A DNA stretch of 64,000 bases from CAYLHF01 sp964383365 (GCA_964383365.1 CAYLHF010000009.1:1-64000), one strand, 5' to 3'; positions 25,672 through 35,055 are shown, counted from the stretch's first letter. The notes: generated by a model not told the origin, from the sequence alone. Numbers and translations: made by a program.

Positions 25672-28536
25672 ATGACGATGGAATTCACCGCATCGCGGCG
25701 GCTTTTCTTGTTTCGTGCAGCACTGTTACTCCTTCTGTTGCCGGATTGGACAGGTGTCTCCGGCGCATATGCCCAGGAATCACCGGCACCGTCCTTTACC
25801 TACGCGTGGCGTGGAGCGTTTTTGTCTGAGGCGCTCCAGCAGTTTACCACAGATGCTCAGATCGATTTTTCCTGGGATCCGCTGTTGGTGGAAGGAAAAC
25901 GGATTTTCTGTGTCATCAAGGATGCACCCCTCAAATCGGTACTGAAGTGTATTCTGGAGGGTACCGGTCTCGATTATGTACAGCGCTCGTCGGGTCTGTA
26001 TACGCTGATTATCGCCTCTGAAGGACCTGCGCTTTACGGAAATCTCCGCGGTATCATTCTGGACCAGGACACCGAACAGCCCGTTTCTGATGCTCATATT
26101 CTTCTCGCGGAAGCGGTTCGAAATGAGGCGAGTCAAGGGGAGCGCGGTCGCGTCGCCAACACCGAGGGCATGTTTCTGTTCTCAGGCCTCCTGCCCGGTC
26201 AGTATCGAATTACCGTTAGCCATCTCGGATACCGGCGAACGTCGACCACGGTAGCTATTCGTGCGGGAGCCATATCCAGCGCCGAGGTCGTACTCCCGGC
26301 CGAGATCGTTCGCATAACCAGTCCCGTCGTCATCGACGGCATCGGAATGCAGCCGTCCTCCACCCTCCTCGGGAGTAGTATTTCTACGAAGAATCAGCTA
26401 ACAGGGAGTGTTCTATCGGGTTCTTCAGGAATACTCCAGGCGCTCGACGGCATGATGGGCGTACGCGTAAACGATGCTACGGCCGATATACATATTCAGG
26501 GTGGTGAGGCCGGTGAACACCAGTTCAGGCTGGACGGTGCCCCTGTTTTTATTCCGCTTAATGTAGCCACGTTTATCGGACCATTCAGCCCGTTCGCACT
26601 CGGAAAAATCAAAGTCAACAAGGCAGGATTTGATGTGACTCTGGGCTCTCAGATCGCGGGTGTCATCGAGGCCGAGCATGATCTGCATATCCCTGCTGGA
26701 AGATCCTCGAGTTCCGGAAGCGTTAGTGGACAGGATTACGTGGTACAGGTCGACCCGATTTCAACGAATGCCCGAATCAGCGGCTTCATAGCGAGACCTG
26801 GACGATTCCATGCGACCTATATGTCTGCGGCTCGGATTGGTACATGGAGGATCGGTGCACCTTCCTCGTTGAGAGGCCTCCTCGACAGATGGAATACGGT
26901 GGATACCTTTCTGCTGTCTGCCTTTGCCGATCGCAATACGCCGTTCGCCAATCTACCTCCCGAAGGCACACCGAGCGTAGGATTTTTTGATTGGCATTCA
27001 GCAACGCGGATTCGATTCGGGTCACTCAAGACCCTGTATGCTTCAGCCTACTACGGATCGAGCACGCTCGGCAATAACCTGTCCGATGCCGGTGTCGCCG
27101 GAACGGCTCTCTCACGCGCCAGAGACGAGTATCAGTGGAAAAATGGAGCCGCTCAAGTACGGCTGCAGTCCGTACTGGGAAGCCGGACGCTGGGAAGCAT
27201 ACGGGCCAGGGGCAGTTTCTACAGGCTCACGCATGATTTTACTGCTCCTGACGCGCTGTCGGCCACTTCCCCTGAAGATGACGGCAATCGCATCGTTGAG
27301 GTTGCGCTAGAGGGCACCGTCGATTATATCCCTACCGTCGGGCATCACATACAGGCCGGTTTCGAGTCGATTCTCTCCGATAGCAGGTTTATTATCGCCG
27401 GAACGCAACTACTCCCCCTTCGCCACAACTCATCCGATTGGCGACTGGCCTGGTTTGCAGAAGACAAGATCCAATTCGGAGACAATGCTGTTCTGGAAGC
27501 AGGAACCCGATTTACGTACCTGAACGCACGCAGGTCGCTTTACGCAGAACCGAGACTTTCGGCAAGATTCGATTGGGTCGACACATCGATCGGCGGAATC
27601 TCGCTCTTCATTGGAACCGGCATTTACCGTCAGTTCGTTAACCAATTCGATGTAAGCAGCAGGAGTCCACGGACATTTGTCTCTTCTTCGCGTTTCTGGA
27701 TAGGTATTGACCGGACGGTCAGCCCACCAAAAGCAGCCCACCTGACGGCAGAACTGCTTATCCGGCCTTCGACACCCTGGATTCTCCGGTTTGAGAGTCA
27801 CTACAAGAAATTATATCAGGTCCTTTCGATAGACTATTCGGCGAATACCCCTGCGAATAATTCGTCCATCTCGCAGGATCAGTTTCTCCGGTCCACAGAC
27901 GGATATTCCTATGGCTTCGCGTCCCTCATTCAACGCAGTATCGGACCGGGTAATATCAAGCTGAGGTTCGACTACACACAGAGCAAGCGAAAGATCGAAT
28001 CGCTGTTCCGGGACCGGTTATTGACCGTTCCATGGAATGAACCGTACCGGATAGAAGCAAGTGTGGACCTGGCTCCGCTGGATCGATTTGTGCTGCTCGC
28101 GCGCTGGAAGACGATATTCGGGCGGCAGTGGGGCTATCGGCAAGCGTACTACGATTTCCTGAGTGCCCATCTGAATGATCTGGATGCCTTACTTCGGGAT
28201 CTGAGCGCAAACGGAGTCTCGCCGGATGCGGTTAGCCGGATAGAACGTCAGGTAGATTTCTACCAATTATCTGATCCTGAGAGTCATCGTCTGGGCGCCA
28301 TTCAGCAACTCGATTTAAGTGTGGCCTATTCCGTTCCGCTCTCAGAAATGTCCCTTCAGATCCGGGCAGACGTGATTAATGTGCTCAACGAGAGGAACAC
28401 GGCAGAGTGGAGATTCGATCTCGATGAAGGCTCCTATTTCGGACAGAATGGACAGTCCCGATCGGGCCTGTTGGATCGAGGCAACCGTCCGCTCTTGCCC
28501 CGTGTGTTTACACTTGCCGCCCGGCTGTCATTCTGA
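25672..28536 (+). CDS. TonB-dependent outer-membrane receptor with STN signalling domain
   Basis: A 954-residue receptor, the third member of the sigma/anti-sigma/receptor set. The signal peptide is around residues 8-35 (FRAALLLLLLPDW). An STN domain is at about 40-115 (AFLSEALQQFTTDAQIDFSWD), a carboxypeptidase-regulatory-like beta-sandwich at ~120-210 (LRGIILDQDTEQPVSDAHILL), a plug at ~230-340 (IHIQGGEAGEHQFRLDGAPV) and a long beta-barrel ending in aromatic-rich TLAARLSF. No SusD partner follows, so it more likely imports a chelate, peptide or small oligomer than starch-like glycans. An internal ATG two codons later is an alternative start. Its last 9 nt overlap the convergent lspA frame. 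Confidence 0.93.
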   Translation: MTMEFTASRRLFLFRAALLLLLLPDWTGVSGAYAQESPAPSFTYAWRGAFLSEALQQFTTDAQIDFSWDPLLVEGKRIFCVIKDAPLKSVLKCILEGTGLDYVQRSSGLYTLIIASEGPALYGNLRGIILDQDTEQPVSDAHILLAEAVRNEASQGERGRVANTEGMFLFSGLLPGQYRITVSHLGYRRTSTTVAIRAGAISSAEVVLPAEIVRITSPVVIDGIGMQPSSTLLGSSISTKNQLTGSVLSGSSGILQALDGMMGVRVNDATADIHIQGGEAGEHQFRLDGAPVFIPLNVATFIGPFSPFALGKIKVNKAGFDVTLGSQIAGVIEAEHDLHIPAGRSSSSGSVSGQDYVVQVDPISTNARISGFIARPGRFHATYMSAARIGTWRIGAPSSLRGLLDRWNTVDTFLLSAFADRNTPFANLPPEGTPSVGFFDWHSATRIRFGSLKTLYASAYYGSSTLGNNLSDAGVAGTALSRARDEYQWKNGAAQVRLQSVLGSRTLGSIRARGSFYRLTHDFTAPDALSATSPEDDGNRIVEVALEGTVDYIPTVGHHIQAGFESILSDSRFIIAGTQLLPLRHNSSDWRLAWFAEDKIQFGDNAVLEAGTRFTYLNARRSLYAEPRLSARFDWVDTSIGGISLFIGTGIYRQFVNQFDVSSRSPRTFVSSSRFWIGIDRTVSPPKAAHLTAELLIRPSTPWILRFESHYKKLYQVLSIDYSANTPANNSSISQDQFLRSTDGYSYGFASLIQRSIGPGNIKLRFDYTQSKRKIESLFRDRLLTVPWNEPYRIEASVDLAPLDRFVLLARWKTIFGRQWGYRQAYYDFLSAHLNDLDALLRDLSANGVSPDAVSRIERQVDFYQLSDPESHRLGAIQQLDLSVAYSVPLSEMSLQIRADVINVLNERNTAEWRFDLDEGSYFGQNGQSRSGLLDRGNRPLLPRVFTLAARLSF

Positions 28537-29253
28537 CGCTGTCCGTTCATCCGGGGATGATAGGTTTGACGTATCCGTTTCGATGGTGGAGACGGTNNNN
28601 NNNNNNNNNNNNNNNNNNNNNNNNNNNNNNNNNNNNNNNNNNNNNNNNNNNNNNNNNNNNNNNNNNNNNNNNNNNNNNNNNNNNNNNNNNNNNNNNGTTT
28701 CGATGGTCTCCCCGGCCGCCGCGGCCAGGTTCTCGTGGAATTTCTTCTGGAAAAAGAGAATTCCGACCACGCCGATCACTATGGCCATGTCGGCACCATT
28801 CCAGATCGGAAACAGGGCGACGTATTTTCCACCGATGAAAGGAATAGACTCGGGGACGTATCCGCGCCAGACGTTCACGTGTATGAAGTCTATGACCTTG
28901 CCAACAAACAGACTTCCTTCATAGTACAGCTTATCGTTCACGACCCGGTCGATAATGTTTCCGACGGCACCGCCGAAAACGAGAGCAAGACTCGTGGTAT
29001 ACGGCGTGTATACCTTCCCGACACGCTTCATATAAATCACGATCAGTCCGGTCGCAATAATAGAAAAGGTGGTAATCACGAACGGAGGAGCATATTCAAT
29101 CCCGAACGCCATTCCAGGATTCTCGGTAAAGGTGAGTCTGAGCCAATCACCGATCAGAGCGATAGACTCCCCTCGTTCCATCAGGTGGATGACGGCGTAT
29201 TTTGCTGCCTGGTCGAGAACGACTACGACAAATGAAATACGAAATGCGCGCAT
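28528..29253 (-). CDS. lspA: lipoprotein signal peptidase (interrupted by assembly gap)
   Basis: Inner-membrane aspartic protease that cleaves prolipoproteins before the lipidated cysteine. About 185 residues are readable before the gap: four helices, ENPGMAFG at 44-51, the catalytic Asp102 in GGAVGNIIDR and Asp155 in FPIWNGADMAI. The core is therefore intact. Beyond Glu185 the gene enters a polar tail broken by 100 N (28597-28696). The segment after the gap (TVSTIETDTSNLSSPDE) is tentative, since the real gap length is unknown. Substrates in this window include the TesA-like, HhH-barrel and S46 lipoproteins. It follows ileS and the DksA-like gene, the common Bacteroidota arrangement. Confidence 0.93.
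   Translation of the reverse strand: MRAFRISFVVVVLDQAAKYAVIHLMERGESIALIGDWLRLTFTENPGMAFGIEYAPPFVITTFSIIATGLIVIYMKRVGKVYTPYTTSLALVFGGAVGNIIDRVVNDKLYYEGSLFVGKVIDFIHVNVWRGYVPESIPFIGGKYVALFPIWNGADMAIVIGVVGILFFQKKFHENLAAAAGETIEXXXXXXXXXXXXXXXXXXXXXXXXXXXXXXXXXXTVSTIETDTSNLSSPDERTASE
28597..28696. other. 100-N scaffold gap in the lspA tail
   Basis: Exactly 100 N. The 11-mer GTTTCGATGGT occurs on both sides (28577-28587 and 28697-28707), in the same lspA reading frame. This indicates either an unresolved tandem repeat or two contig ends that should have been merged. Confidence 0.95.
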
Positions 29254-29335
29254 TAACTGGCCCGACTACACGACAGAATTTGGAACTAGCGACAGGAACC
29301 CGTCATCATACAAAGACGATGTTGTCGAAGAAAGG

Positions 29336-29776
29336 TTACTTGCCCTGAAGACGTTTTGCCTCAATGGAAATCTCCGTATGAGGAACTGCTTCCAGTCTGT
29401 CTTTCGTGATTGGATTTCCTGTGACCTTGCAGACACCGTACGTTTTCTTGACGATGCGGTCGAGAGCTCGTTCCAGATACCCGATATATTTCTGCTGACG
29501 AGCAATCATCAGGAAAAGCTTTTCCCGTTCCATGGCATCGGTACCGGCGTCGGCCATATGCGAACTGTAGGCCGTATCATTTTCCGACTGTTCTCGCGAG
29601 TCGGCGAGTTGACTACGCATACGTTCGATATCATCCTGAGCGGCTTTCCGCTTGTCCAGAATAATGGTCTCGAAATACGCCAGCTCGTCGTCGGAAAAGG
29701 GCGACTTGCGATCGATAATTTCGTCGATCGGCTCGCTCGAATCCTTCATTTCAGCGGCTGTATTTTTTCTGGCCAT
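29336..29776 (-). CDS. TraR/DksA-family protein with degenerate zinc finger
   Basis: A 146-residue DksA-like protein. Residues ~27-110 form the coiled coil that inserts into the RNA polymerase secondary channel (LAYFETIILDKRKAAQDDIE and SHMADAGTDAMEREK). The C-terminal finger is YGVCKVTGNPITKDRLEAVPHT: only one of the four zinc cysteines remains. This Cys-poor form is usual in Bacteroidota and resembles DksA2-type proteins. It sits between ileS and lspA (39 and 82 bp). A stringent-response role with ppGpp is inference from the family. Confidence 0.9.
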   Translation of the reverse strand: MARKNTAAEMKDSSEPIDEIIDRKSPFSDDELAYFETIILDKRKAAQDDIERMRSQLADSREQSENDTAYSSHMADAGTDAMEREKLFLMIARQQKYIGYLERALDRIVKKTYGVCKVTGNPITKDRLEAVPHTEISIEAKRLQGK

Positions 29777-29815
29777 GCTTTCCTTACTTATTTTTAGCAG
29801 AATGAGACGTATCTA

Positions 29816-32800
29816 TCATTTCTGAATCCGTCTTACTCCGATGGTCAGTTTTTCCTGGTCGATATCAAATTGTGAGACCAGATCTCCTACCGGATCGGGG
29901 GCCACATCCAACTCCATTCCAAGCGTCTCGTTCCGTATCCATTGCTCATGAATCCGTATAGCATCGAGAATTTCATCAGATCCCTGAAGGGAAATGGATA
30001 TCCTGTCTGAGACGTCGTAATTGGCACTTTTGCGCATGTTCTGGATACGATTCACGGTTTCCCGGGCCAACCCTTCTCGCTTCAGATCTTCGTCAATAAC
30101 AGTATCGAGGGCGACCGTAACGCCACTCTCCTGTCCGACAAGCCAACCTTCTATGCCTTCGCTTACTATATCAATATCTCCTTCATTCAGGTCAACAGTC
30201 TCGTCGTCGATTGTCAGGGAGAGTGTTCCGTTCTCAAGATAGGCATCAATAGATGCTGCCGGTAAGTCCGCAATCATCCTGCTGACGGGCTTCATGAGTT
30301 TCCCCAATCGACGACCGAGGGCCTTGAAGTTGGCCCTTGCCTGCCTGATCACAATGTCACTCGATCCAGATATATACTCGATGTCCCGGACATTGACTTC
30401 GTCGAGAACGATCGCCCGTACCTGCTCGATTATCGAGTCCTCGACACCCGCACCCACGACAACCACGATACGAGCAAGTGGACGCCTGACGTTAATTCCG
30501 GCCGTATTCCGGAGACCGAGAACACAGGAGGATATGGTTTTTGCGAGGAACATCCGGTGTTCGAGTGCCACATCAACGGTGTACGGAGTCGACTCGGAAT
30601 CGGGATAGGTACTCAGGTGAACAGAAGCGGCATCTTCCGATCCAATGACGTCATTGAGCATTCCATAGAGCCTTTCCGAGACAAACGGGGCGATGGGGCT
30701 CATCAGTCTCGCAACGACAAGAAGTGCCTCAGCTACGGTCTCGTACGCCGAATTTTTCAGCGATGCAGTGTCCGTTCCGTCGCCGGAGTCTTTTGAAGAC
30801 CAGAATCGTCGCCGGTTCCGTCGGATGTACCAATTGGAAAGCTCATCTACGAATCGCTCGATCGACCGGGCCGCCTTCGTCGGATTGTACGTATCAAGGG
30901 AACCGTCACATACGGTAATTGTGGATGCCAGTCGACTCAGAATCCAACGGTCCATTTCCGGTCTTGCAGAAACGGGAGTAGCGCGGACGGGGCCTGCAAA
31001 ACCGTCTATGTTGGCGTACGTCGCGAAAAAGGAGTAGCAGTTGAAAAGGGTGCTGAAGAATTTACGCTGCGTTTCGACGAGCCCTCTTTCCGAGAATTTC
31101 AGATTTTCCCAGGGAGGCGTATTGCTCATCATGTACCACCGGACTGCGTCTATCCCGTACTTTTCGATGAGCACGAATGGATCGACGGAATTGCCCTTGC
31201 TTTTGGACATTTTCTCGCCTTTCTCGTCGAGTACAAGCCCGTTCACGACGACATTCCGATACGCCAGATCGTCCATCACCAGTGCTGCGATCGCGTGGAG
31301 GGTATAAAACCATCCCCGGGTCTGATCTACGCCCTCAGCGATGAAATCAGCCGGAAATGTTCGCTGAAATACGTCTTGATTCTCAAACGGGTAGTGCCAC
31401 TGCGCGAACGGCATGGCTCCCGAGTCAAACCAGACGTCGATGAGATCTTCCACACGCCGCATGGTACCGCCATCCGGTGAGTCCCAGGTCAGCGAATCGA
31501 CAAAGGGGCGATGCAGATCGACATCGTCATCCTTTTCTGGAAGAGCGCCGGGGCACTTCTCCCTTAATTCAGCGATTGATCCAATGATTTCCAGATACGA
31601 TGATCCAGGAGCATCAGACCTCCAGATGGGCAGTGGCGTCCCCCAATATCTCTTTCTTGACAACGCCCAGTCGACATTGTTTTTAAGCCAGTCACCGAAG
31701 CGTCCGGTCCCGATTCCCTCCGGCTGCCAGTTAATTTTTTCATTGAGGCCTATCAGTCGGCTTTTAATAGCAGTAGTCTTGATAAACCAGCTTTTCACCG
31801 GGTAGCTCATGAGTGGGGTCCCCTTCCGCCAGTCATGGGGATAATTATGCACATATGATTCCTGTCTGAACAGGAGTCCCCGATCTCTGAGATTTCGATT
31901 CACCACCCGGTCCGCGTCCTTGAACCACATGCCGGCAACCAGCGCGACCGTTTCATCAAAATGACCATCAGGAAGCATCGGGTTGAAGACGGGCAGATTC
32001 TCCCGGCGCGCGGTCTCGTAATCATCCGCTCCGAAAGCAGGCGCGGTATGCACGATTCCCGTCCCGTCTTCCGTCGACACGTACTCCGCCGGTACAACAG
32101 TCCATGCTCGATCGGCTCCGTCCGAGTCCACAAATGCGTCGAACAGGGGTTCGTATTTGAGTCCCACCAGATCCATACCGGTGACGGAATCCAGTACCTC
32201 GTAGTCATCCTGAATGACAGATAGCCTCTTCCGAGCAAGAATCAACTCTTCGGGCCGATCTGTTTTCGTCCTGATCCGGACATATTCAATGTTGGGGCCG
32301 ACCGCGAGAACCGTATTCGAAATCAGCGTCCACGGGGTCGTTGTCCATGCCAGAAAAAACGCATCGGATTCCCCGGTTATTCGAAAACGAATGTATACCG
32401 ACGGATCCTGCACCTCTTTGTATCCGAGACTGACTTCGTGTGATGAAAGTACCGTTCCGGAACCCGGACTATACCACTGAATCTTGTGTCCTTCGTACAG
32501 ATAATCTTTCTCGAACATCGTCTTCAGAAGCCACCAGACAGATTCGATGTACGAAGATTTAAATGTTATGTATGGGTCTGATTGATCGACCCAGTAGCCC
32601 ATCCGCGTAGTGAGCCGGTCCCATAAGTCCTTGTACTGCAGAACACTATCGCGACACGCCCTGTTGTATTTTTCTATGCCGTACTCTTCGACCTGGTGAC
32701 GGCCCTCAAGTCCGAGAGCCTTCTCGACTTCAATTTCAACCGGCAAACCATGGGTGTCCCAGCCGGCTTTCCGTTCAACACGAAAGCCCTTCATCGTCTT

Positions 32801-33016
32801 GTACCGACAAAACGCGTCCTTAATCGTCCTCGCCATTACGTGGTGAATGCCGGGCTTGCCGTTGGCCGTCGGAGGACCCTCGTAGAAGGTGAATGTAGGC
32901 GCATCGCGATGCTGTTCGACACTCCGTCCGAACACGTCGTTCTGCTCCCACCAGGCCAGGACGTTTTCCTCCAGAGCCGGAAAATCTACCTGTTTTATCT
33001 CGTCAAACTTCTTCAT
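29816..33016 (-). CDS. ileS: isoleucyl-tRNA synthetase, type 2, with GxHH signature
   Basis: Class I synthetase of 1066 residues. The ATP-binding signature, HIGH in most enzymes, reads Gly-Ile-His-His (residues 56-59, DNA 32840-32851) within NGKPGIHHVMARTIKD. The second signature EKMSKSKGNSVDP is normal. The editing domain (CP1) is present around 185-420 with TTPWTLISNT and GTGIVHTAPAFGADD. The size and C-terminal domain without a zinc-binding cysteine set fit IleRS2, the eukaryote-like type that tolerates mupirocin; GxHH is the swapped motif reported in hyper-resistant IleRS2 enzymes. ATG 33016 is chosen over a TTG one codon earlier. The 165 bp upstream hold nothing I recognise. Confidence 0.96.
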   Translation of the reverse strand: MKKFDEIKQVDFPALEENVLAWWEQNDVFGRSVEQHRDAPTFTFYEGPPTANGKPGIHHVMARTIKDAFCRYKTMKGFRVERKAGWDTHGLPVEIEVEKALGLEGRHQVEEYGIEKYNRACRDSVLQYKDLWDRLTTRMGYWVDQSDPYITFKSSYIESVWWLLKTMFEKDYLYEGHKIQWYSPGSGTVLSSHEVSLGYKEVQDPSVYIRFRITGESDAFFLAWTTTPWTLISNTVLAVGPNIEYVRIRTKTDRPEELILARKRLSVIQDDYEVLDSVTGMDLVGLKYEPLFDAFVDSDGADRAWTVVPAEYVSTEDGTGIVHTAPAFGADDYETARRENLPVFNPMLPDGHFDETVALVAGMWFKDADRVVNRNLRDRGLLFRQESYVHNYPHDWRKGTPLMSYPVKSWFIKTTAIKSRLIGLNEKINWQPEGIGTGRFGDWLKNNVDWALSRKRYWGTPLPIWRSDAPGSSYLEIIGSIAELREKCPGALPEKDDDVDLHRPFVDSLTWDSPDGGTMRRVEDLIDVWFDSGAMPFAQWHYPFENQDVFQRTFPADFIAEGVDQTRGWFYTLHAIAALVMDDLAYRNVVVNGLVLDEKGEKMSKSKGNSVDPFVLIEKYGIDAVRWYMMSNTPPWENLKFSERGLVETQRKFFSTLFNCYSFFATYANIDGFAGPVRATPVSARPEMDRWILSRLASTITVCDGSLDTYNPTKAARSIERFVDELSNWYIRRNRRRFWSSKDSGDGTDTASLKNSAYETVAEALLVVARLMSPIAPFVSERLYGMLNDVIGSEDAASVHLSTYPDSESTPYTVDVALEHRMFLAKTISSCVLGLRNTAGINVRRPLARIVVVVGAGVEDSIIEQVRAIVLDEVNVRDIEYISGSSDIVIRQARANFKALGRRLGKLMKPVSRMIADLPAASIDAYLENGTLSLTIDDETVDLNEGDIDIVSEGIEGWLVGQESGVTVALDTVIDEDLKREGLARETVNRIQNMRKSANYDVSDRISISLQGSDEILDAIRIHEQWIRNETLGMELDVAPDPVGDLVSQFDIDQEKLTIGVRRIQK

Positions 33017-33181
33017 CAAACGACACGAAAATATCCGGAACGATTATCAGGAATCAGCCGACTGGTCTCTTCCGCGTCGGATGACTATAAGAGGGTGAAG
33101 ATACTGATTCAACGCTCCCCCGGCGTCGGATGGGAGCCAAGAAGCATTCAAATTCCGGTGAAGGTTCCGGGACCCGAATTA

Positions 33182-34003
33182 TTAGAGACGTGGAACCAAC
33201 TGCTCTATGAGCAGGCGTAGACGAGGCTCGGCGTCGGCAGCAGCAGCAAGGACATCTTCTATGGAAACCGGCGCGAGTGTGTCGGGAAAACATTCGTCCG
33301 TTATGACAGAAAAGGCTACCACACGCATGTTCATGTGCCGTGCGACCAGCACTTCAGCGACCGTACTCATCCCGACCGCATCCGCTCCGAGCCGGGCGAG
33401 CATCCTGTATTCTGCCCGGGTCTCCAGATTAGGTCCAGCTACGGCGACATAGACCCCTGACTGAAGGTCGACTTGTAGTTCCGACGCCAGACCAATAGCG
33501 ATGTCCAGATAGGCTGCGTCATATGGCTGACTCATATCCGGAAATCGTGGTCCCCAATCATCGACATTGGGACCCTCCAGGGGGTTGACTCCCTGCAGAT
33601 TGATGTGATCAGTGAGCAACATGATATTACCACGACGATAGTCAGAATTCATACCGCCGGCTGCGTTGGAGATGACCAGTTTGGTGACGCCGGCCACGGC
33701 CAGAACGCGAATGGGAAACGTTATTTCCCGGGCAGAATATCCCTCGTACAGGTGGAAACGACCTTGAAGGGCGAGGATGGGGGTTCCTGCTAGTCTTCCA
33801 ACGATCAGATTGCCTGCATGCGAGGCGACCGTAGACTGTGGGAATGACGGAATGTCCGCGTACGGAATAACCGCCTCGGGTTCGATGGTATCTCCCAGGC
33901 CGCTCAGACCTGTGCCAAGAATTACAGCCGTAGACGGAATCGCCGAAATACGGTTTTTAAGATAATCTGCCGCTCGTTCGACCGACTCTCTGTACGTGTT
34001 CAT
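33182..34003 (-). CDS. punA: purine-nucleoside phosphorylase
   Basis: A 273-residue class I (trimeric) PNP that phosphorolyses inosine/guanosine to base plus ribose 1-phosphate in purine salvage. Motifs are AVILGTGLSGLGD (phosphate loop), GRFHLYEGYS, SNAAGGMN, GPNLETRAEYRML and GADAVGMSTVAEV. It follows divIVA by 23 bp and precedes ileS by 165 bp. Together with purM in the same window it covers salvage and de novo steps, but the two are in different operons. Confidence 0.94.
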   Translation of the reverse strand: MNTYRESVERAADYLKNRISAIPSTAVILGTGLSGLGDTIEPEAVIPYADIPSFPQSTVASHAGNLIVGRLAGTPILALQGRFHLYEGYSAREITFPIRVLAVAGVTKLVISNAAGGMNSDYRRGNIMLLTDHINLQGVNPLEGPNVDDWGPRFPDMSQPYDAAYLDIAIGLASELQVDLQSGVYVAVAGPNLETRAEYRMLARLGADAVGMSTVAEVLVARHMNMRVVAFSVITDECFPDTLAPVSIEDVLAAAADAEPRLRLLIEQLVPRL

Positions 34004-34026
34004 GCGCGATAGGCTCTACGAAGGGG

Positions 34027-35055
34027 TTATTTTTCGAGATCTTCCAGAATCTGTCGGATTTTTTTGATCTCTTCTGTGGCAACTTCATCGCCATCAGAAA
34101 CGCCAGATTCACTCCCAGGCGTTGGGGACTTATCCGGTTGTTGGGACTTACCTGGTTGTGAGGTCCTGTCCAACTCCGTACCGTCATCCTCCTGCAGTGA
34201 GTCAATCGCCTGAGATGCGTCNNNNNNNNNNNNNNNNNNNNNNNNNNNNNNNNNNNNNNNNNNNNNNNNNNNNNNNNNNNNNNNNNNNNNNNNNNNNNNN
34301 NNNNNNNNNNNNNNNNNNNNNTCAGCCGCCTGAGATGCGTCATCCGGTTCCATGGATATGATGGGTGTGACCCGCCATGCCGGTTGTTCGGCGATCGGTG
34401 TCGCATCTTCACCGGTCTCTGATTCAAAAACAAAGGTAGAGGATGATCCGGTATCCGCTTTGTCTGCGCTGCCGTCGTCCTTTTCAGAATCGGGATCGGC
34501 AATGGTATCCTGCTCGACGTCACTCGATGCGTCCATTGAATCCTCCGTTCCGTCCGATATCTCTGCTTCGACAAGAGCCTCCCGGGGTGTCCTGTCGACC
34601 AGCGACTGATCGGTTTCATAGCCTGCCAGGATCTCCATTTCGGACATCAAAAATGCCCTCATCTTCGCTACGATCTCATGCTGCCGGGCCGAATATCGGG
34701 CTGCTTCCCGCCGGGTATCGAGTCGTTCATTTTCGGCTTCGTGCGTGATCGACAATGCACGGTTTTCAGCCAATTCGATGATCGAACGAGCCTTCCTCTC
34801 TGCATTTTCAATCGTCTGCCGGGCCCCGGTTCGCGCCGTCTGCAATGCTTCCTCGAGTGCCTCCTCGACCTTTCGATAGTGATCAAGTTTCTGCTCACTG
34901 GCGCGTAGGTCATCGGTGAGTCGCCGAACCTCATCCGACATTTCCTGCCACTGATTTGCAATCAATTGCAGGAAGGCCTCTACCTCGTCGATGTCGTATC
35001 CTCTGAACGATCGGGTGAAGTCCTGTTTGCGAATATCTAGAGGTGTGATGTTCAT
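34027..35055 (-). CDS. DivIVA-domain protein (interrupted by assembly gap)
   Basis: The N-terminal ~165 residues are a DivIVA/GpsB-like membrane-binding domain and coiled coil: MNITPLDIRKQDFTRSFRGY is the conserved start, with the Phe/Arg pair of the lipid-binding turn, followed by long heptad helices to about residue 165. The C-terminal half is acidic and Ser/Asp-rich, with an unresolved repeat around a 100-N gap (34222-34321), then a short end helix EEIKKIRQILEDLEK. ATG 35055 fits the family start; the frame continues upstream without family character. In Gram-positives DivIVA marks curved membranes; its role in Gram-negative Bacteroidota is unclear. Neighbours are YggS and ileS, as in ylm/divIVA clusters. 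Confidence 0.88.
   Translation of the reverse strand: MNITPLDIRKQDFTRSFRGYDIDEVEAFLQLIANQWQEMSDEVRRLTDDLRASEQKLDHYRKVEEALEEALQTARTGARQTIENAERKARSIIELAENRALSITHEAENERLDTRREAARYSARQHEIVAKMRAFLMSEMEILAGYETDQSLVDRTPREALVEAEISDGTEDSMDASSDVEQDTIADPDSEKDDGSADKADTGSSSTFVFESETGEDATPIAEQPAWRVTPIISMEPDDASQAAXXXXXXXXXXXXXXXXXXXXXXXXXXXXXXXXXXDASQAIDSLQEDDGTELDRTSQPGKSQQPDKSPTPGSESGVSDGDEVATEEIKKIRQILEDLEK
34222..34321. other. 100-N scaffold gap in the divIVA C-terminal repeat
   Basis: Exactly 100 N. A perfect 15-mer, CGCCTGAGATGCGTC, abuts the left edge (34207-34221) and recurs just right of the gap (34327-34341), encoding Asp-Ala-Ser-Gln-Ala in the same frame on both sides. A tandem protein repeat that the assembler could not resolve is likely. 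Confidence 0.95.

Noticed and set aside
28379..28924. Plus-strand and minus-strand ORFs read through the N runs.
   Set aside because: Translations across 100-N gaps are artefacts of unknown gap length; only lspA and divIVA, identified from their intact parts, are kept.
29336..29776. Treating the missing zinc-finger cysteines of the DksA-like protein as gene decay.
   Set aside because: Loss of these cysteines is the normal state of this family in Bacteroidota, and the fold-defining residues around them are kept.
33017..33181. A T-box or other riboswitch before ileS.
   Set aside because: No T-box sequence or specifier-loop architecture is seen, and T-boxes are a Firmicutes/Actinobacteria feature. 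The stretch looks unremarkable.
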